Shown: positions 32,897 through 45,052, counted from the first letter of the stretch. The stretch: DNA of 64,000 bases from Massariosphaeria phaeospora (GCA_011032825.1 JAADJZ010000001.1:868001-932000), one strand, 5' to 3'. A program made the numbers and translations. The notes: generated from the sequence alone by a model not told the origin.

Positions 32897-33943
32897 TCAG
32901 AGAAGTTCATCGTCTAGCGTGGCGGGGGGCTCACTCTTGACGTCCTCGGCGTTGGCGCCAGCCTCGCGGTCACGCTCTCGGTCGGCGCCACGCTCACGGT
33001 CTTCGTCGCGGTCGCGCACATCCTTCATTTCGCGGTCGCCATCGGGGCTCCTGGTGCGCTCACGCTCACGGCGGTCGTAGTCGCGCTCGCGGCGATCGTC
33101 CCGACGGGGGGAGGCGTCTCGGCCACGACGCGGGGAGACGCTGCGGCGGGTGCTTCGAGGAGAGCGATCGCGACGCACGCCCCGGTCACCTCCACGGTCA
33201 GCGCCGCGGTCAGCACCACGGTCAGCGCCGCGGTCGCTGCCACGATCGCCACGGTCGCCGCGCTCACCACCACGCTCAGAGCCACGGTCGCGGGCAGTGC
33301 CCGAGTCGAAGCGCCAAGATGCAGATGGCGGAGTGCGAGCCCACTGTGTGCAGTTAGCATTGCGGTGAGGCGGAGATGACAGCAACATACCTCGATCTTG
33401 AGCAGATCGTCGCGGCCGATCCGTCGATTATGCATTTCGTGGTATGCATCATCGGCATCACGGCGACTCTCGTATTCGACGAACGCAAAGCTGCTGATCA
33501 GTTAGCCGGCGGTTCCAGGACGGGGGAATATACTCACAGTCGGCTGGACGCTGAGCGCGGGGCCGGGATGTCGCAGCGGACAAGTCGACCGTACCTTCGC
33601 GATTATGTTAGAGATGGTTGCGACGCGGTCGGTGGCGGAAGGCGCGACGAGGGTGGACGCAGCTCGTCGTCGAGTGAGGCACGGACGCGCCACGCAAAGG
33701 AACGAGGGACACTACATGGGCGCGACGGGTCGCCGTGTACGTCTGCGCGCGAGGAGGAGGATATATACGGGAGAGGGAGCGGCGAGGGACGAGGGACGAG
33801 GAGGAGGAGGAGGGAGGGCGTCGTCGGTTCGGGCGGGCGAGGCGTCAGGAAACATACCGTTCGAATTCGTAGGCCAGGTCGCGGGCGCGGGTGCCGTGGC
33901 CGAAGCCGGTGACGTACAGCGTGGTGCCGCCGCGGGAGCCCAT
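32897..33943 (-). CDS. SR protein splicing factor (RRM plus RS domain)
   Basis: Pre-mRNA splicing regulator that binds RNA through an RRM and recruits spliceosome parts through a phosphorylatable RS tail; nuclear. Four exons: 33858-33943, 33538-33594, 33391-33490 and 32897-33343. The introns are 263, 47 and 47 bp, and the protein is 229 residues. RNP2 (TLYVTGF) is in exon 1. RYGRLVRCDIPAP crosses junction 1, and RNP1 (LFAFVEYE) opens exon 3. WARTPPSASWRFDSG links to the tail. The tail has RGD/RGAD repeats, then RDRSPRSTRRSVSPRRGRD and Arg-Asp-Arg-Glu dipeptides. The 263-bp first intron is much longer than others here; SR genes often self-regulate through such introns. Confidence 0.9.
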
Positions 33944-35535
33944 CGTGTCTGGTGCGCTTGAATGAGGGATGAGCAAAGAGCAGGAGAAGTCGGCGTGGAC
34001 GCAGAGAGACAGCCGGTGGGGAGTGGACGAGGCAGCGCGCGAGGCTCGAGGCGAAGGAAAAGCGGGCACCCAGGAAACGCAGCTTCCGCACGGACCACCA
34101 ACACCTCCGGGCGTGTCAGCCGCAAACAAACGACGTCAACCTCCCGCGACGCCTTCCACGGTGATGTGATGGTGATGGTGCTGGTGACCGCGACCACCGC
34201 CACCGCCATCGCCACCGCCACCGCCACCGCCAGACCTTACGCAGTGCAGATGCGGCCATGCAGCGACACAGCATCCGAGTTCGCCCTGCAGGGACTTTCG
34301 GGTTCTGATAGACTAACTAGGCTGCAACTCTAACCCGCGGCAAGAGACCCAACTCCAAGCATGGACGGACCACCCACGCTGCCCGCTGTCACAAAGGAGG
34401 ACTCTACTTGCTGATGGAACCTTCGTCTTGAGCAGTCCACCAATCACAAGCTCCCGAACAGATTTGCCCGCGTTGTGCTCACGTGCCTCCCGCAATCACC
34501 ATCAGCGACATATACCAAACGACACTGGCCCTTATACAAGCTCGCATCAGTGCTAAAAACCACAGGGTCTTGTCGTATGTGAATCTTGCTGCTGTTCGTC
34601 AACTTTATCTGCATCTGGCTGCTGTTCATCAAGCTGCTTGTCTTTCCCCGAGTTGATATGGAGCTTCTGCTACTATACTAGCCCTTCTCTCTTTCAAGTA
34701 ATTCATTCCCCGCGTTTGCCCACCCTTGGGGCGACATCCGGTAAAGCCACAGAAAGTATAGCGTAAACTGCACATGGCGAATATCCGAATTCACCTTCCA
34801 GTCTAGCCCGTATCGCGCTCCTTGCCCCATCGGTCTAGGACATGCTGGTCTGTCTGTCTGGAATTCATCTATTTTCTGTACTTTTGGTCGTTCCCGTGGG
34901 CATAACTGCCAGAGTCAGCGCGGGAACCTCCATCTTCGTCCTATCATGCCCCCCATACCACTGCTATGGAAGTTTCTAATCGCCTACGCTGTAGGTTTCC
35001 CCAGTGATCCGCCCCGAGCGGGCTCATCTATGGCATTTAACGGGCGTGAAAAGTGCATGCCCAGGCGCAGCTTTCCCATCTACTAGCGCACTGCCAGATA
35101 AGGGCAGGAGTATCGCCACCTTACATGATCATCCAAACGCTCTAATTGGCTCGGCCACACTGCATCTACAATCGCTACAGGGCCCATGACCTTTGCTATC
35201 CTTTCTAGATTCACTATCGAGTGATAGAATCTCATTTAGAAGAGCTGGCCATTTAGGTATACGGTCGAGTAGGGGATAGATCTTTCACTTACGCTCACCG
35301 ATTCCAGCAACCCCTGTCCGGCTTTACATGGCTCTAGCAGAAGGTGAGGATAGTCATACAGCTACGTCAGGAGCCCCAGTCTATATAAGCCCAACTTCTT
35401 CTACTCCATAGTCTCTCTTCTTCTTCTTCCCCACCACGTTCACTACTTCAGCTGCCTCTCTACATACTCTTTATCCACAACAACTGGTGCAGTTTCTTAG
35501 TCTGGTACATCCATCCACACTAGCAAACAGACACA
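33944..35535. other. Intergenic between SR factor and glucanase
   Basis: Includes a GCC/ACC triplet tract (about 34180-34230) upstream of the SR gene. The right end is the promoter of the GH128 gene. No gene was recognised. Confidence 0.5.
35382..35389 (+). promoter_or_regulatory. TATA box of GH128 gene
   Basis: TATATAAG, followed by CCCAACTTCTTC and a CT-rich leader, 147 bp before the ATG. It matches the core of the boxes in the repeat arrays at 12-14 and 20-22 kb, here in front of a clear gene. Confidence 0.65.
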
Positions 35536-36564
35536 ATGCAGTTCCTCACTCTTATTCTCTCCCTCTTCCTGGCCGTCTTCTCCATCGCAGCACCGCTCGA
35601 ACCGCAGAACGAGTCCAATCTGAAAGGACTGGATCTCCAAGGACTCGGCCCCAACAAGCGCGGTATTGCCTACAATGACCCCGGCATTACCAAGCTCTTC
35701 CCCGCGCCCGGCTCCAAGGTCTCATGGATGTGGAACTGGGACTCGTGGACGGAGAACGCCCAAGACGGCTACGAGTACGTCCCAATGCTGTGGTCTGATC
35801 ACCCGGACAAGACCTCCCAATGGGAGAAACACATCGACTTCTGGGTCCACGTTGGCCCCGGGCTCACCCATGTGATGAGCTTCAACGAGCCCGACCAGTG
35901 CGGGTAAGTACCGTCCTTCCCATGCCATTACCCTGCATTGCGAACCTTCCCCGCCGTAGTCTTCGGTCTCCATGCTAACCCGAGCCCTGTTGTAGCAACG
36001 GCGGCGCCCACGCCTGCATGCAAGACATAGACCGCACCGTCAGCGCCCACATCCGCTGGATCGAGCCTCTCCGCAAATACGGCGACAAGATCAAGCTCGG
36101 CTCGCCCGCCGTCACCAACGGCCACCAGGACCCCGCCACCGGCCAGAAAATGGGTCTCGACTACCTAGGCCACTTCCTCGACTGGTGCATCGGCTGCAAG
36201 ATCGACTTCATCAACATCCACTGGTAGGCCTTCCTTTCCCTAACATAACATACCCACCTCCCCATTACTCTTACTAACATAACATCTACGCAGGTACGGA
36301 AACCACTGGGAGGCCGAGCAGTTCAAGCAATTCGTCCGCGACGCGCGCGGCAAGGCCGACGGCCGCGCTATCTGGATCACTGAGTTCGGGCTCTTGACTG
36401 CCAACGACGAGGAGAAGAAGAGCTTCCTCGGAGAGGTCTTGCCGTGGCTTGATGAGCAGGGCGATGTCGACCGCTACTGCTTCTTCTGGGCGGTGCGGGG
36501 CCAGCTGGTGCGGGAAGACGGCCGGGGCTTGTCGGCGCATGGCCAGTTTTACAACACTTCCTAG
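35536..36564 (+). CDS. Secreted GH128 beta-1,3-glucanase-like protein
   Basis: Glycoside hydrolase family 128 (Glyco_hydro_cc) acting on cell-wall beta-1,3-glucan. Exons are 35536-35903, 35996-36223 and 36294-36564, with introns of 92 and 70 bp; the protein is 288 residues. A signal peptide (MQFLTLILSLFLAVFSIAAP) and a short propeptide with NKR precede the catalytic barrel. Catalytic residues by family pattern are Glu118 in SFNEPDQ (acid/base) and Glu229 in WITEFGLL (nucleophile). FINIHWYGNHW spans the second junction. No C-terminal anchor is seen, so it is probably a free secreted or wall-associated enzyme. Confidence 0.9.
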
Positions 36565-37736
36565 ACGGACATGTGTACACAACATCTCAACTTTGAGGCA
36601 TCATTGGGCGCGCCTCATCGGTTTCTCCGACTCGCTGGTCGATATCAAGGGTATTATCGGATGCAGGGAAGATTTGGGCGGGCGGTACATGATCTATGCG
36701 GCAGAGGCGTGGGCTTTGTTTACAGGATTTACATCTACCAGACTAGTAGGTGTTTTGGTTTCTGTGCAAGGGTATGGTTTACAGGAGGGTATCTATACCT
36801 GTACTTAGTTAGCTAGGCTAGTGTATCTAATCAGCATGTTGAGCTTTAAGGTCTGTCTCTTGCCTCTACACAGACACACACACACACTCAGTCTAATGTG
36901 ATTACTCATATGACGCATCGGCCATTCCGTGGCGTGTATTCTATCTATCCATCCTTCGGCAGTCTTGTGCATCTGTCTCCTGGCCCAGGCACAGTGGTGC
37001 GAAGTGAAGTGCAAGATGCGATATCTCTCCGACCATGGTACCTAATAGTGTTACTTCAAATAAGCAAGCTCCAGCCAACCAAACCAGACCATTCACGACG
37101 ACAGCCTACCATGCGTACGAGGAACAACTCCGCCGGTCCGCCCAGCTGAGCGGTCAAACGGTGGTGTGTGGTACTGCGGATGTGCGAGTGTCGACACAAA
37201 TGTCCTTATACCGTATAAGGACAACAATCCACACTGAGGTCTAGTCCGATCGAATTCAATCTGTCCATATAATTCCCATCTTCAGGCTCATGCTCATACT
37301 CATGCTGAACCTCTTGATACTTACCAACAACACGACTCCGCACTCGCTCGTGCAGGGTTCCACACCTCCACTCCAATACCATGTATTCGCCCATGCTTAT
37401 GCTCACGCTCATGCTCAGCCTCTCGCTACATACACACCCACCAAACCATGCACCAACATCTATCTTAAATGCAGCGTCCTTGCCCCCTAATCGTTGTCTA
37501 AGGCAGTGTACTTTATGGAGTGGCACAACTCCACCTCCATCCCATCCACATCTTTTCGCTATCAACAGACCACACTACGTCAAAGCTACAACAGGGGCAC
37601 GATACTTCAGGTGTACAATACCAATACTTAGTAGTACAAGGTCCCTCCGCCTGGACTTTTTGGTACGTACGTATACATTATGCTATGCTATGCTATGCTA
37701 TGCAATACTGTGCTAACGCATGCCACCCACCTACAT
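36565..37736. other. Intergenic, convergent 3-prime flanks
   Basis: No gene seen. A TATGC pentanucleotide repeat (about five copies, 37679-37703) sits just before the HEM14 stop. A CA microsatellite lies near 36873-36887. Confidence 0.5.
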
Positions 37737-39566
37737 CTACGCCTTCTCCTCAGCCTTCGCGTCCGCCTCCGGCAGCGGCTTACTATACGACGCCGCATAA
37801 TCCACCACCCACGGCCTCTCATCCAGCGCGCGATCCAAGCCACAACTCCTCTGCCTCCACCCGCCATTCCTCAACCCCCTCGCCATCAGCCACGCGCCAC
37901 CCACACAATCATTCACGCCCACGCCATTATACTGATTCCCAACGAGCCTTACCCGGCCCTTGAACTCATTGCGCGCACTCGTCGCAAACTCCTTCAGCCG
38001 GTCCTCATACCCCACCGTGTACTGCGGGATGCAGTCGGGCCAGAGCCGCGCGTGGCTGGCGGCGGGCTCGGCCGTGATGCCGAGGTGGCGCTCGATGACC
38101 GAGCGCGCCATTTCGAGGCCTTCGGCTTCGGAGGGGTGGCCCGGCCAGTCGGACCACCAGTGGCCGCCGAGCATGACGGTGAGTTTGGTACCTGGGGCGG
38201 TGTCTTGGCCCGAGATGGCGTCGGAGTCGAAGATGACGCCGAGGGCGCGTTCGGGGTTTTGTTCCAGGGGGACGCTTTGCGGGATGAGGTAGCCGAAGCC
38301 TTGGACGGGGATGAGGTTCGGCTGGGAGAAGTAGAGGTTGACGGTCATGACGGTCACGTATTCGGTCAGGGGTTTGTGGCGGAGAGTGGAGATGACGAGG
38401 TCGAAGTTCTTTGTGGTTTCTTTTGCTTTGTGCTAGGTGGTCGATTAGCTTGGAGACTTTCATGTAGTACTCATATGGACACAAACCCCTGCGACGACTT
38501 TGACCCTCTCCGCGCTCTTGGGTACCATTTTGAAAGACTGCACGGGGCTGTCAAGCTTGATGTCCACATTTTTGTTCTTTTCCAGGTTCTGCTTCAACTT
38601 GTGCACCAATTGTTGCAGCCCACCCTTGAAGCTGTACACGCTGGCCTCGTCAAGTGTCGTCTTAAGCCCCGACTCGATCTCGATGTCGTGCATAGCTTTC
38701 GCCGAGGCCAAGTCGTATGGGTGCCAGAGTGTACGTCGGTCGGGTTTGCTAAAATCAGCGTCGATATCGTGCATTCCCTTTGCGATACTACCAGACCTTC
38801 CCTCGTGTTGCCACAGCAGAGGCATGAGGGTCTTCACACTGAGCTTCCAAATATCACCAGCGTAGATACCATGGTAAACAGCCGAGACAAGGTTCTGTGC
38901 CACTCTCTTGTCGACTCTCCGAGATATAAAAGCGCCAACGGATTCGTCTGTCAGACTCGGGTCTCGCCGTGGCCACCATGGCTCAGTCAGCGCACTGAAT
39001 ACTCCATCCGCGGCCCCGCTCCGGAACAGTTCTATCAAGCTTCTAAGAGAAGGAAGGCCCGGGGGCGATGGTAGTTTCACTAATCGGTCTGGATAGTAGA
39101 TATAGCGGTTCGTCGCGCCCGGCGCGTCGCGGCGAGTGACGATGACATCAGAGGCGAGGCCTAAGTCTTGTATCTGCGCCCTGTCAACTATGCACCATAG
39201 TGTCGCTCCAGGGCTGTTACTCACCAATTGCCCAGTGGGCTTGCTAGAAGGAGTTGGCCGCAGCGTGCGCGGGCCATACTCGAACAGCACACTGCCACCC
39301 GGCACGTCAACCTTCCGCGACCGGATCCACCCGCCAGCTTCCTTGTTCGCCTCGTAGATTGTGATCTTGCTCTTCGGGAACTCTTTCGCCACGAAATGGG
39401 CGCTGGCAAGCCCCGATATACCGCCGCCAAGGACGGCGATGTTTTCAGGGTACGCCGCGGAAGAGGTTGCATACCGGCAGCGACCGCAACGCGACGAGAG
39501 GAGCGGGCGGGCGACAACGTGCTTCAATGTCGACTCGAAGAGCGGCACATGCTTCTTGAGTCGCAT
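37737..39566 (-). CDS. HEM14: Protoporphyrinogen oxidase, mitochondrial
   Basis: Oxidises protoporphyrinogen IX to protoporphyrin IX with FAD, the penultimate step of haem synthesis, at the mitochondrial inner membrane. Exons are 39225-39566, 38487-39173 and 37737-38432. Introns are 51 bp (GTGAGT to GCGCAG, in frame) and 54 bp (GTTTGT to CCTAG), giving 574 residues. The ATG at 39566 starts a basic presequence-like N-terminus; a longer frame starts with GTG. The FAD dinucleotide motif GGGISG is at residues 47-52. EYGPRTLRPTP and FSKPDRRTLWHPYDL-type segments and the C-terminal VGNQYNGVGVNDCVGGAWL are family signatures. The last of these binds FAD. Confidence 0.92.
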
Positions 39567-40064
39567 CGCCGGGCGTGGGAGGCGTCGAGGGCGTGGGTCA
39601 AGTCTTGCAGTCGCCGTCGACGCGAAATCCACTGGTCATGATGTTGAAAGTTCTAAGCTCGGGCCACCCTAGCATATCCTGAGTGCCGTGAACTTTTATC
39701 AACCTTGGAAGCTTCGAACCACTAGGCTGAGACTTGGGCGTGAGAAGCATCACTGCGGCACTGCATACTAATTGGCACAAGTTGTAACAGCAAGGAGCAG
39801 CCCGCAGGCCGCGAAAATAATCATCATTGTCCAAAGAAAAGCTTCCCACCAGATTGGCAACCCGCAAGAATGCCAGCCAAGGTCATGCCGCCGTGAACCG
39901 CAACGCCAGAGGTCGTCCGCCCTGTATCCTGAACTATAATACAAATACTGGAGTCATGGACACCGCAAAGGCCATGGCTGCTGCGCTCTATCTCGCACCC
40001 ACAGACTGTCGCAAATCCCCAAATTTTCCTTGTCTGAGACCATGATACAAGCAGCTTCAACCTC
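39567..40064. other. HEM14 upstream region
   Basis: About 500 bp between two minus-strand genes. It should hold the HEM14 promoter and the NAB2 terminator. No TATA box or repeats were noted. Confidence 0.45.
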
Positions 40065-41882
40065 CTAGATCTCGACATCAACATCTTCCTCAATTTTGCC
40101 AGGAATGATAAGCTCCTCCGCTGCGGCTTCATCGATGAACTTCCTCTCGCTAACATGCTCTTTCTTCGCCTCTTCTCCGTTCGCTCCATTATCTTCGGTC
40201 TTGGGCGCAACCCACTTGTTGCTCTTCTTTTGCTTTTGCTTTTGGCCTTCGACATGCTTGTATGGGCAGTGCATGTTGGTACACGGCGCGAACTTGCACA
40301 TGACCTTGGTGTGCCAGAACGTGCACCCGGGCTTCGTGCAGTCGGCCCCATTGCGGCAAGGCGACACGCTCGGGTGCTTGTATGGGCAATGAGCCTGGTC
40401 GCGGCAATTCGGATGGAAAGCACACTCTTGCTCGGCCTGGAACTTCTGTTTTCGGGCGGGAGATGGGTGCTTTCCGACACATTTGTGGTTCGTGCATGCA
40501 GCACCGTATTGGCACTCATCGTTCATATCGACTGGAGTTCCATCGGGCGCGGCCGGCGACTGGTGGACGTACACACACTCGGGATTGCCGCACCTCATAT
40601 TCCACCTGCACATGGTGTTCGAAGGCTCCTTCCGGGTAGTCTCCACTTCCATGTTGTCGCCATTCTCTGTGATGGGTCCACCCTCCGTCATGTTCTCGTC
40701 TTGGCTTTCTTTCTTCGTGAACTTTGTCGACGGTGGTAGACCTTGTTTGCTCCCCATGCGGATGGACTTGTCGCTAGATCTCTTATTTCCGTTACGATTG
40801 CCCTGCCCGAAGTTTGTGTTGGGGTATGTAGGGGGTGTCTGGCCTTGGAGGATTTGCTGCATCATGTGGGCTTGTTGCTCGTACATTTGCATCAACGCCA
40901 TGTGTTGCTGAGTATTTAGCATGCCGGGCATCCCGTTCTGACCCATTGGTGCCATTCCCGTACCTGGCATGACGGGCATACTGGGCATACCTGGCATACC
41001 TGGCATACCGCCCATGGCCATACCATTCATAGGTCCGGGAGGCATGCTCACATTCACCATGCTGTTCATGCTACCCATGCCTCTGCCGTTTGCCATGGCA
41101 TCGAGTCCGCGCCCGATCTGCTGATTCCGCGGTCCTTTCGGTGGCTCGCGCGAATGTGAATTGATCCGACCGACACCTTGCGAGCCACGTACCCGATGAA
41201 GTGCCGAGTCATCCGTCCGATTCATTTGCTTGTTGAGTTGGTTGATCATACGGCCACTGCCTCGAGCCTGCTTGGGTCCGCTGCCGTTGCGCATGGCTTT
41301 GGGGCCAGTAGGTCTGATAAATGTTAGAATATTTCTTGGATAAGAAAGGTCCGGAGGAGTCCAGGGGCGCAATGCAAGAGACTGCGACAGGCCAAATGCA
41401 AGAGATCGATGGCGTCGCCGAGCGCTCTTTCTACGGCTGGCAAGGAACCCAGCGGGTCTTGAAAGAAAGGGAGCGTACATGTTACCACTAGAAGGCGATG
41501 CACCGCCATCCATCTCGGTGTCCTGCGCGGACGGCGAGAAGCCCGGAGCGTTACCGTCCATCTGGAATTCGGTGGATTCTGCGACTTCTGCGTCGCCAGC
41601 ACCACCGCCGTTCAGCTGTTGACGGAGGTGCTCGATCTGTTCGAACAACCAACGCGCAAACTGCTGCGTCTCGACATTCTCGGGGCCCAGATCGAGCAGG
41701 TCGTTCGACAGCTCCGACGCGATCTGCGCTTCGTTCTTGTCGTTCGCAAGCATCAACAGAATATACTCGAATATCGTCGTGTCTTCGCCGCCCGTCGTCC
41801 AACCATACTCGGCGAGCTTGGGTTGCACGAGATTCTGCAGTGCGGCGGCCAAGGGCGACTCGTTCGCAAATTCGACAGCCAT
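40065..41882 (-). CDS. NAB2: Nuclear poly(A) RNA-binding zinc finger protein
   Basis: Nab2/ZC3H14 homologue that coats poly(A) tails and controls tail length and mRNA export. Exons are 41479-41882 and 40065-41313. The 165-bp intron (GTACGC to TTCTAACATTTATCAG) is a multiple of three and stays open, so an unspliced reading is 55 residues longer. The spliced protein is 550 residues. The ATG at 41882 begins the PWI-like N-terminal helical domain (LVQPKLAEYGWTTGGEDTTI). A Met/Gly-rich middle (MPGMPGMPSMPVMPGTGM) replaces the Gln-rich region of yeast. Five CCCH fingers fill residues 370-488, from CRWNMRCGNPECVYVH to CKFAPCTNMHCPYKH; yeast Nab2 has seven. Confidence 0.92.
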   Translation of the reverse strand: MAVEFANESPLAAALQNLVQPKLAEYGWTTGGEDTTIFEYILLMLANDKNEAQIASELSNDLLDLGPENVETQQFARWLFEQIEHLRQQLNGGGAGDAEVAESTEFQMDGNAPGFSPSAQDTEMDGGASPSSGNMYAPFLSRPAGFLASRRKSARRRHRSLAFGLSQSLALRPWTPPDLSYPRNILTFIRPTGPKAMRNGSGPKQARGSGRMINQLNKQMNRTDDSALHRVRGSQGVGRINSHSREPPKGPRNQQIGRGLDAMANGRGMGSMNSMVNVSMPPGPMNGMAMGGMPGMPGMPSMPVMPGTGMAPMGQNGMPGMLNTQQHMALMQMYEQQAHMMQQILQGQTPPTYPNTNFGQGNRNGNKRSSDKSIRMGSKQGLPPSTKFTKKESQDENMTEGGPITENGDNMEVETTRKEPSNTMCRWNMRCGNPECVYVHQSPAAPDGTPVDMNDECQYGAACTNHKCVGKHPSPARKQKFQAEQECAFHPNCRDQAHCPYKHPSVSPCRNGADCTKPGCTFWHTKVMCKFAPCTNMHCPYKHVEGQKQKQKKSNKWVAPKTEDNGANGEEAKKEHVSERKFIDEAAAEELIIPGKIEEDVDVEI

Positions 41883-42994
41883 GGTGGTGGGTAAGTTGGG
41901 GGTGGGGGATGTCGCGAGGACGCGGGACGAGTTCAGTTGAACAGACAAAGGGAGTGGCGGCAGGCGCGCCTTCCTTCGCGGTCTTTTTGTCGCGCTGTTG
42001 TGAAAGAGCAGCGACAAAGAGGATGGTTCTGTAGTAAGTGTGCGCGCGGGTGTGGGGTGTGGAGGTGGTGGGGATGAAGGTGGGAGGTCAAGCAGTTGTT
42101 GGGCGCGGCACGTCCTGAGTTTCTGAAGCTCGGTCTTGGCACTGTCACGAGTTTTCGTCGAGGTGGTCCGTGCGTGAGTCGCTTGGTCAGCCTTAGCGCC
42201 ATTCTGCTTGCTTCCACCCCCATCTACTGTGGTACCTCAGAGAAAGTTTTCGGAAAGCTCAAACTTACTGCGGAGAGCCTCATCTGTTTTCAGCGTTAGC
42301 TAAGCTAAATGGGTGGTCTGTTTGTGGATCGCACCCTCAGAACCATGTTCGTCATCGCCATCCACAATGACCTGCGCAAAATCTTTCGTATGAATCCAAG
42401 ACGCGGAGGACACAACATGGGGGCAAATACAGGAGAGTGAGGCCAACTTCATTTCTTCTTTCTTAGTAGTCCTCGCTCCACGGAGGAGGTCCGGTGTCTT
42501 TCCTTGTCATATCAATCATCGCGTCCCAAAACGACCTTCGAAAGGGACAGCGCACGCTGAAAGATGGAGCTAGTCACACGAGCACGCGAAAACCTTTCAT
42601 ATCATCGAGCTCAATGCACAAAATCCGCATCGGTAGAGAAACCCTGCAGTACAGCTACCACGATTCACAATAATGTGGGAGGTACGTCTACTCAAAGAAT
42701 GTACGATTCCATCTATGCCGGTACCAGATTGTCCAATGATTAAAGTGATATGGTGCTACTTGAGTACCAACGAATGGCGTAGCAGCACTTGCGCTCCATG
42801 TGAGACGTCCGATAACCATATGAGGAGCGTGTTCCATGTACACAGTACGAGCTCCGCCCCCAGTTCGTCCTACATTGACTGCTGTCACATCTTTCCTCCT
42901 CAATACGGAAAAGCTTTACCGTCTGTTCATTCATATACCACCCCTTGCCAGCCTCTGCATGTAGCAACGCTTATGAGCCTGTGTGCATTTCAAG
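41883..42994. other. Intergenic, divergent promoters
   Basis: 1.1 kb between NAB2 and the first CFEM gene. No further gene was recognised. Confidence 0.5.
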
Positions 42995-43860
42995 ATGTTT
43001 ATTGCCACGCTACCCGTGTTGATATTGCACTTATTCCTTGTGCCGGCGATGGCACAAGGGTTTCTAAGCTGCGGTGTAGTAAGTTGAGATCTGATACTAA
43101 GTAATGTATGAACCTGCTGACTTTCGATCATAGGAAAAATGCCTTGATCGTGGGACTTGGTACGGCTGTCCGGCTTACCATAGACCATGTATATGCCAAA
43201 AAGACATGCACTACATCGAAGAATTTCTGGATAAGATACGGCCGTGCGTTGAGCACAACGCGAACTGTACTGAGGGTGGGATGCACGGTATGTTTTGTTG
43301 CTAAGGACGCACGGACAACCACTAACAGGCCATTTGAAGAATACATGAACGGCCTTCAATTAATCTGTGCTGAGTTTGGACACCAAATATCTAGTATGCC
43401 CTCTCAGATCCGCACGTTCTTGAACGAAAGTCTAGCTTCGGGTTCATCGACTTTTTTTAGCACTCAGAGCACGGTCTCCACAGCCCCATCTTCCATATCT
43501 CCATCGACAACTTCGACATCTTCGACATCTTCGACAGCAACCAGTACCACGCCCTCAGCGACAGTCTTTTCAACTCCAACCCTGACTGGAACTTTAGGAG
43601 ACGACGAGAAAGACAATGGGTTATCCGTTGGTGCAACAGTCGGTATAGTGCTGGGTGCTGGACTTGGTGGTACGGCTCTCGCTGGACTTCTGTTTTTCTG
43701 GTGGCGTAAAAGCCATCAGAAGACAACAACAAGGGAACCGAGTGCAAACTTGCCAGAGCCTAGGGAGGATCCAAGGCCGAAGTCGGAAGTGGTACCACCT
43801 CCTACATATGCCCACTACGTTGCCGAATTGGATGCCACTTCGCATCGCCGCACTGTTTAG
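42995..43860 (+). CDS. CFEM-domain surface protein with single TM
   Basis: Cell-surface protein of the CFEM type (eight-cysteine fungal extracellular membrane domain), a family involved in haem binding or host contact. Exons are 42995-43078, 43134-43287 and 43340-43860, with introns of 55 and 52 bp; the protein is 252 residues. The signal peptide is MFIATLPVLILHLFLVPAMA. Eight cysteines lie at 26, 31, 40, 47, 49, 66, 73 and 89, including the CxC pair of the family. A Ser/Thr-rich stalk follows, then a TM helix (VGIVLGAGLGGTALAGLLFF) and a Pro-rich cytosolic tail (VVPPPTYAHY). The usual Asp before the central cysteine pair is not seen, so haem binding is doubtful. Confidence 0.75.
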
Positions 43861-44253
43861 TGTCCATAAACGTCATGGAAAGAGTTATCGACCGCACGCA
43901 ATATCTCTAGGCTTCAGGGAAGACAATCACACGACGAGTAGTTATATTATCTGATGCTGGTTGAAGTCCGCAACAATATGGGAAATACGGTATAGGATGA
44001 GCATCGACGTGACATATTCGTACACGAACCTCTACCGATGTCGTTTCGAATTCACGTCCCCCCTTCAAGAACAAGCCTTCACGTAGTCATGTCAATCAAT
44101 CTTTATAACATTACAAAACTTCAATATCTGCTCCACCTCTGAAAATCATAAGCGAGCAAGCAAATCATCATTGCTATTCGACGCAGAGGATACTTAAGAC
44201 ATCTGCACCTTACGGAATAATAGGTTCTACCGAGGTTCTATGCTCGCTACGAT

Positions 44254-45052
44254 ATGATGAGACCTACCCTCACTTATATGTTACTTCTAATACTGCAGGT
44301 TTTCGCCGGCATACCAGACTCGGACTCGTATCTACCAGAGTGTGCAGTAAGTCTCCTGTTCAAGTCCTACCACGTAGATCTTGACAGTTCGCAGATAAAA
44401 CCAGCATGCCTTCCTACACTGAAAGTGGGGGACGACGTATGCAAATACCCGGACCTAGAGTGTATATTCAAGAGCTTTTGGCTACGGACCAAGCTACTAG
44501 ATTGGTATACATCATGCTTTTTCGAAGTATGTCCATCAGACGCTGAGCGCTCCGGTAAGTTATACAGAAAGTCGAGATGGGTTGCACTGGCTGACCTCTG
44601 TGCATTCAGCATTCATCAGGGCCTACCATGCCGCATGTTTGCACTCAGGCCACATACTAGCGATCCCCGAAATCTGGGGACGCTATTTATTCCCCACAAG
44701 CACTGTCTTCGTTGACATACCCGAGAATGGAATTAGTACACGACCACCCTCATCCTTCACAACTGCAATCGTGCCAACAACTCTGGAAACGGGACATCGT
44801 TCTGAATCTCCAACTCCAGCGCAGAATCGACCTTCCCAGAGTACAGTTTCTCCATCGCTCCCCACGGACGCGAAGCCGCCGGCTAAACACTCTGGTCTCC
44901 CGAGTGATGTGGTTCTGGGAGCATCTTTGGGAGTGGTAGCTGGTATCTTGGTGCTTTTGGGCATTGGTACTTGGATGTGTGGGAGGAGGAGGAAAGAGAG
45001 GTTGTTTAACACGATAGCGAACGGGAAAGAGAGGGTGGTAGATGTGAGCTAG
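44254..45052 (+). CDS. CFEM-like surface protein with single TM
   Basis: Tandem neighbour and likely distant paralog of the CFEM gene 400 bp upstream, with the same layout. Exons are 44254-44346, 44395-44554 and 44610-45052, with introns of 48 bp (GTAAGT to GCAG) and 55 bp (GTAAGT to TTCAG); the protein is 231 residues. A signal peptide runs to about residue 20. The LPECA start of a CFEM domain is followed by cysteines at 30, 36, 47, 54, 72, 77 and 94; the CxC of canonical CFEM is not kept. A Ser/Thr/Pro stalk precedes the TM helix (VVLGASLGVVAGILVLLGIGT) and a short basic tail. Seven rather than eight cysteines suggests a lost disulfide. Confidence 0.7.

Noticed and set aside
33150..33368. 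Plus-strand Arg/Ser/Pro ORF opposite the SR gene
   Set aside because: Shadow of the RS-repeat exon on the other strand.
39598..39672. Upstream ATG near 39640 for HEM14
   Set aside because: That frame ends after about 13 codons; the ATG at 39566 leads directly into a presequence and the FAD motif.
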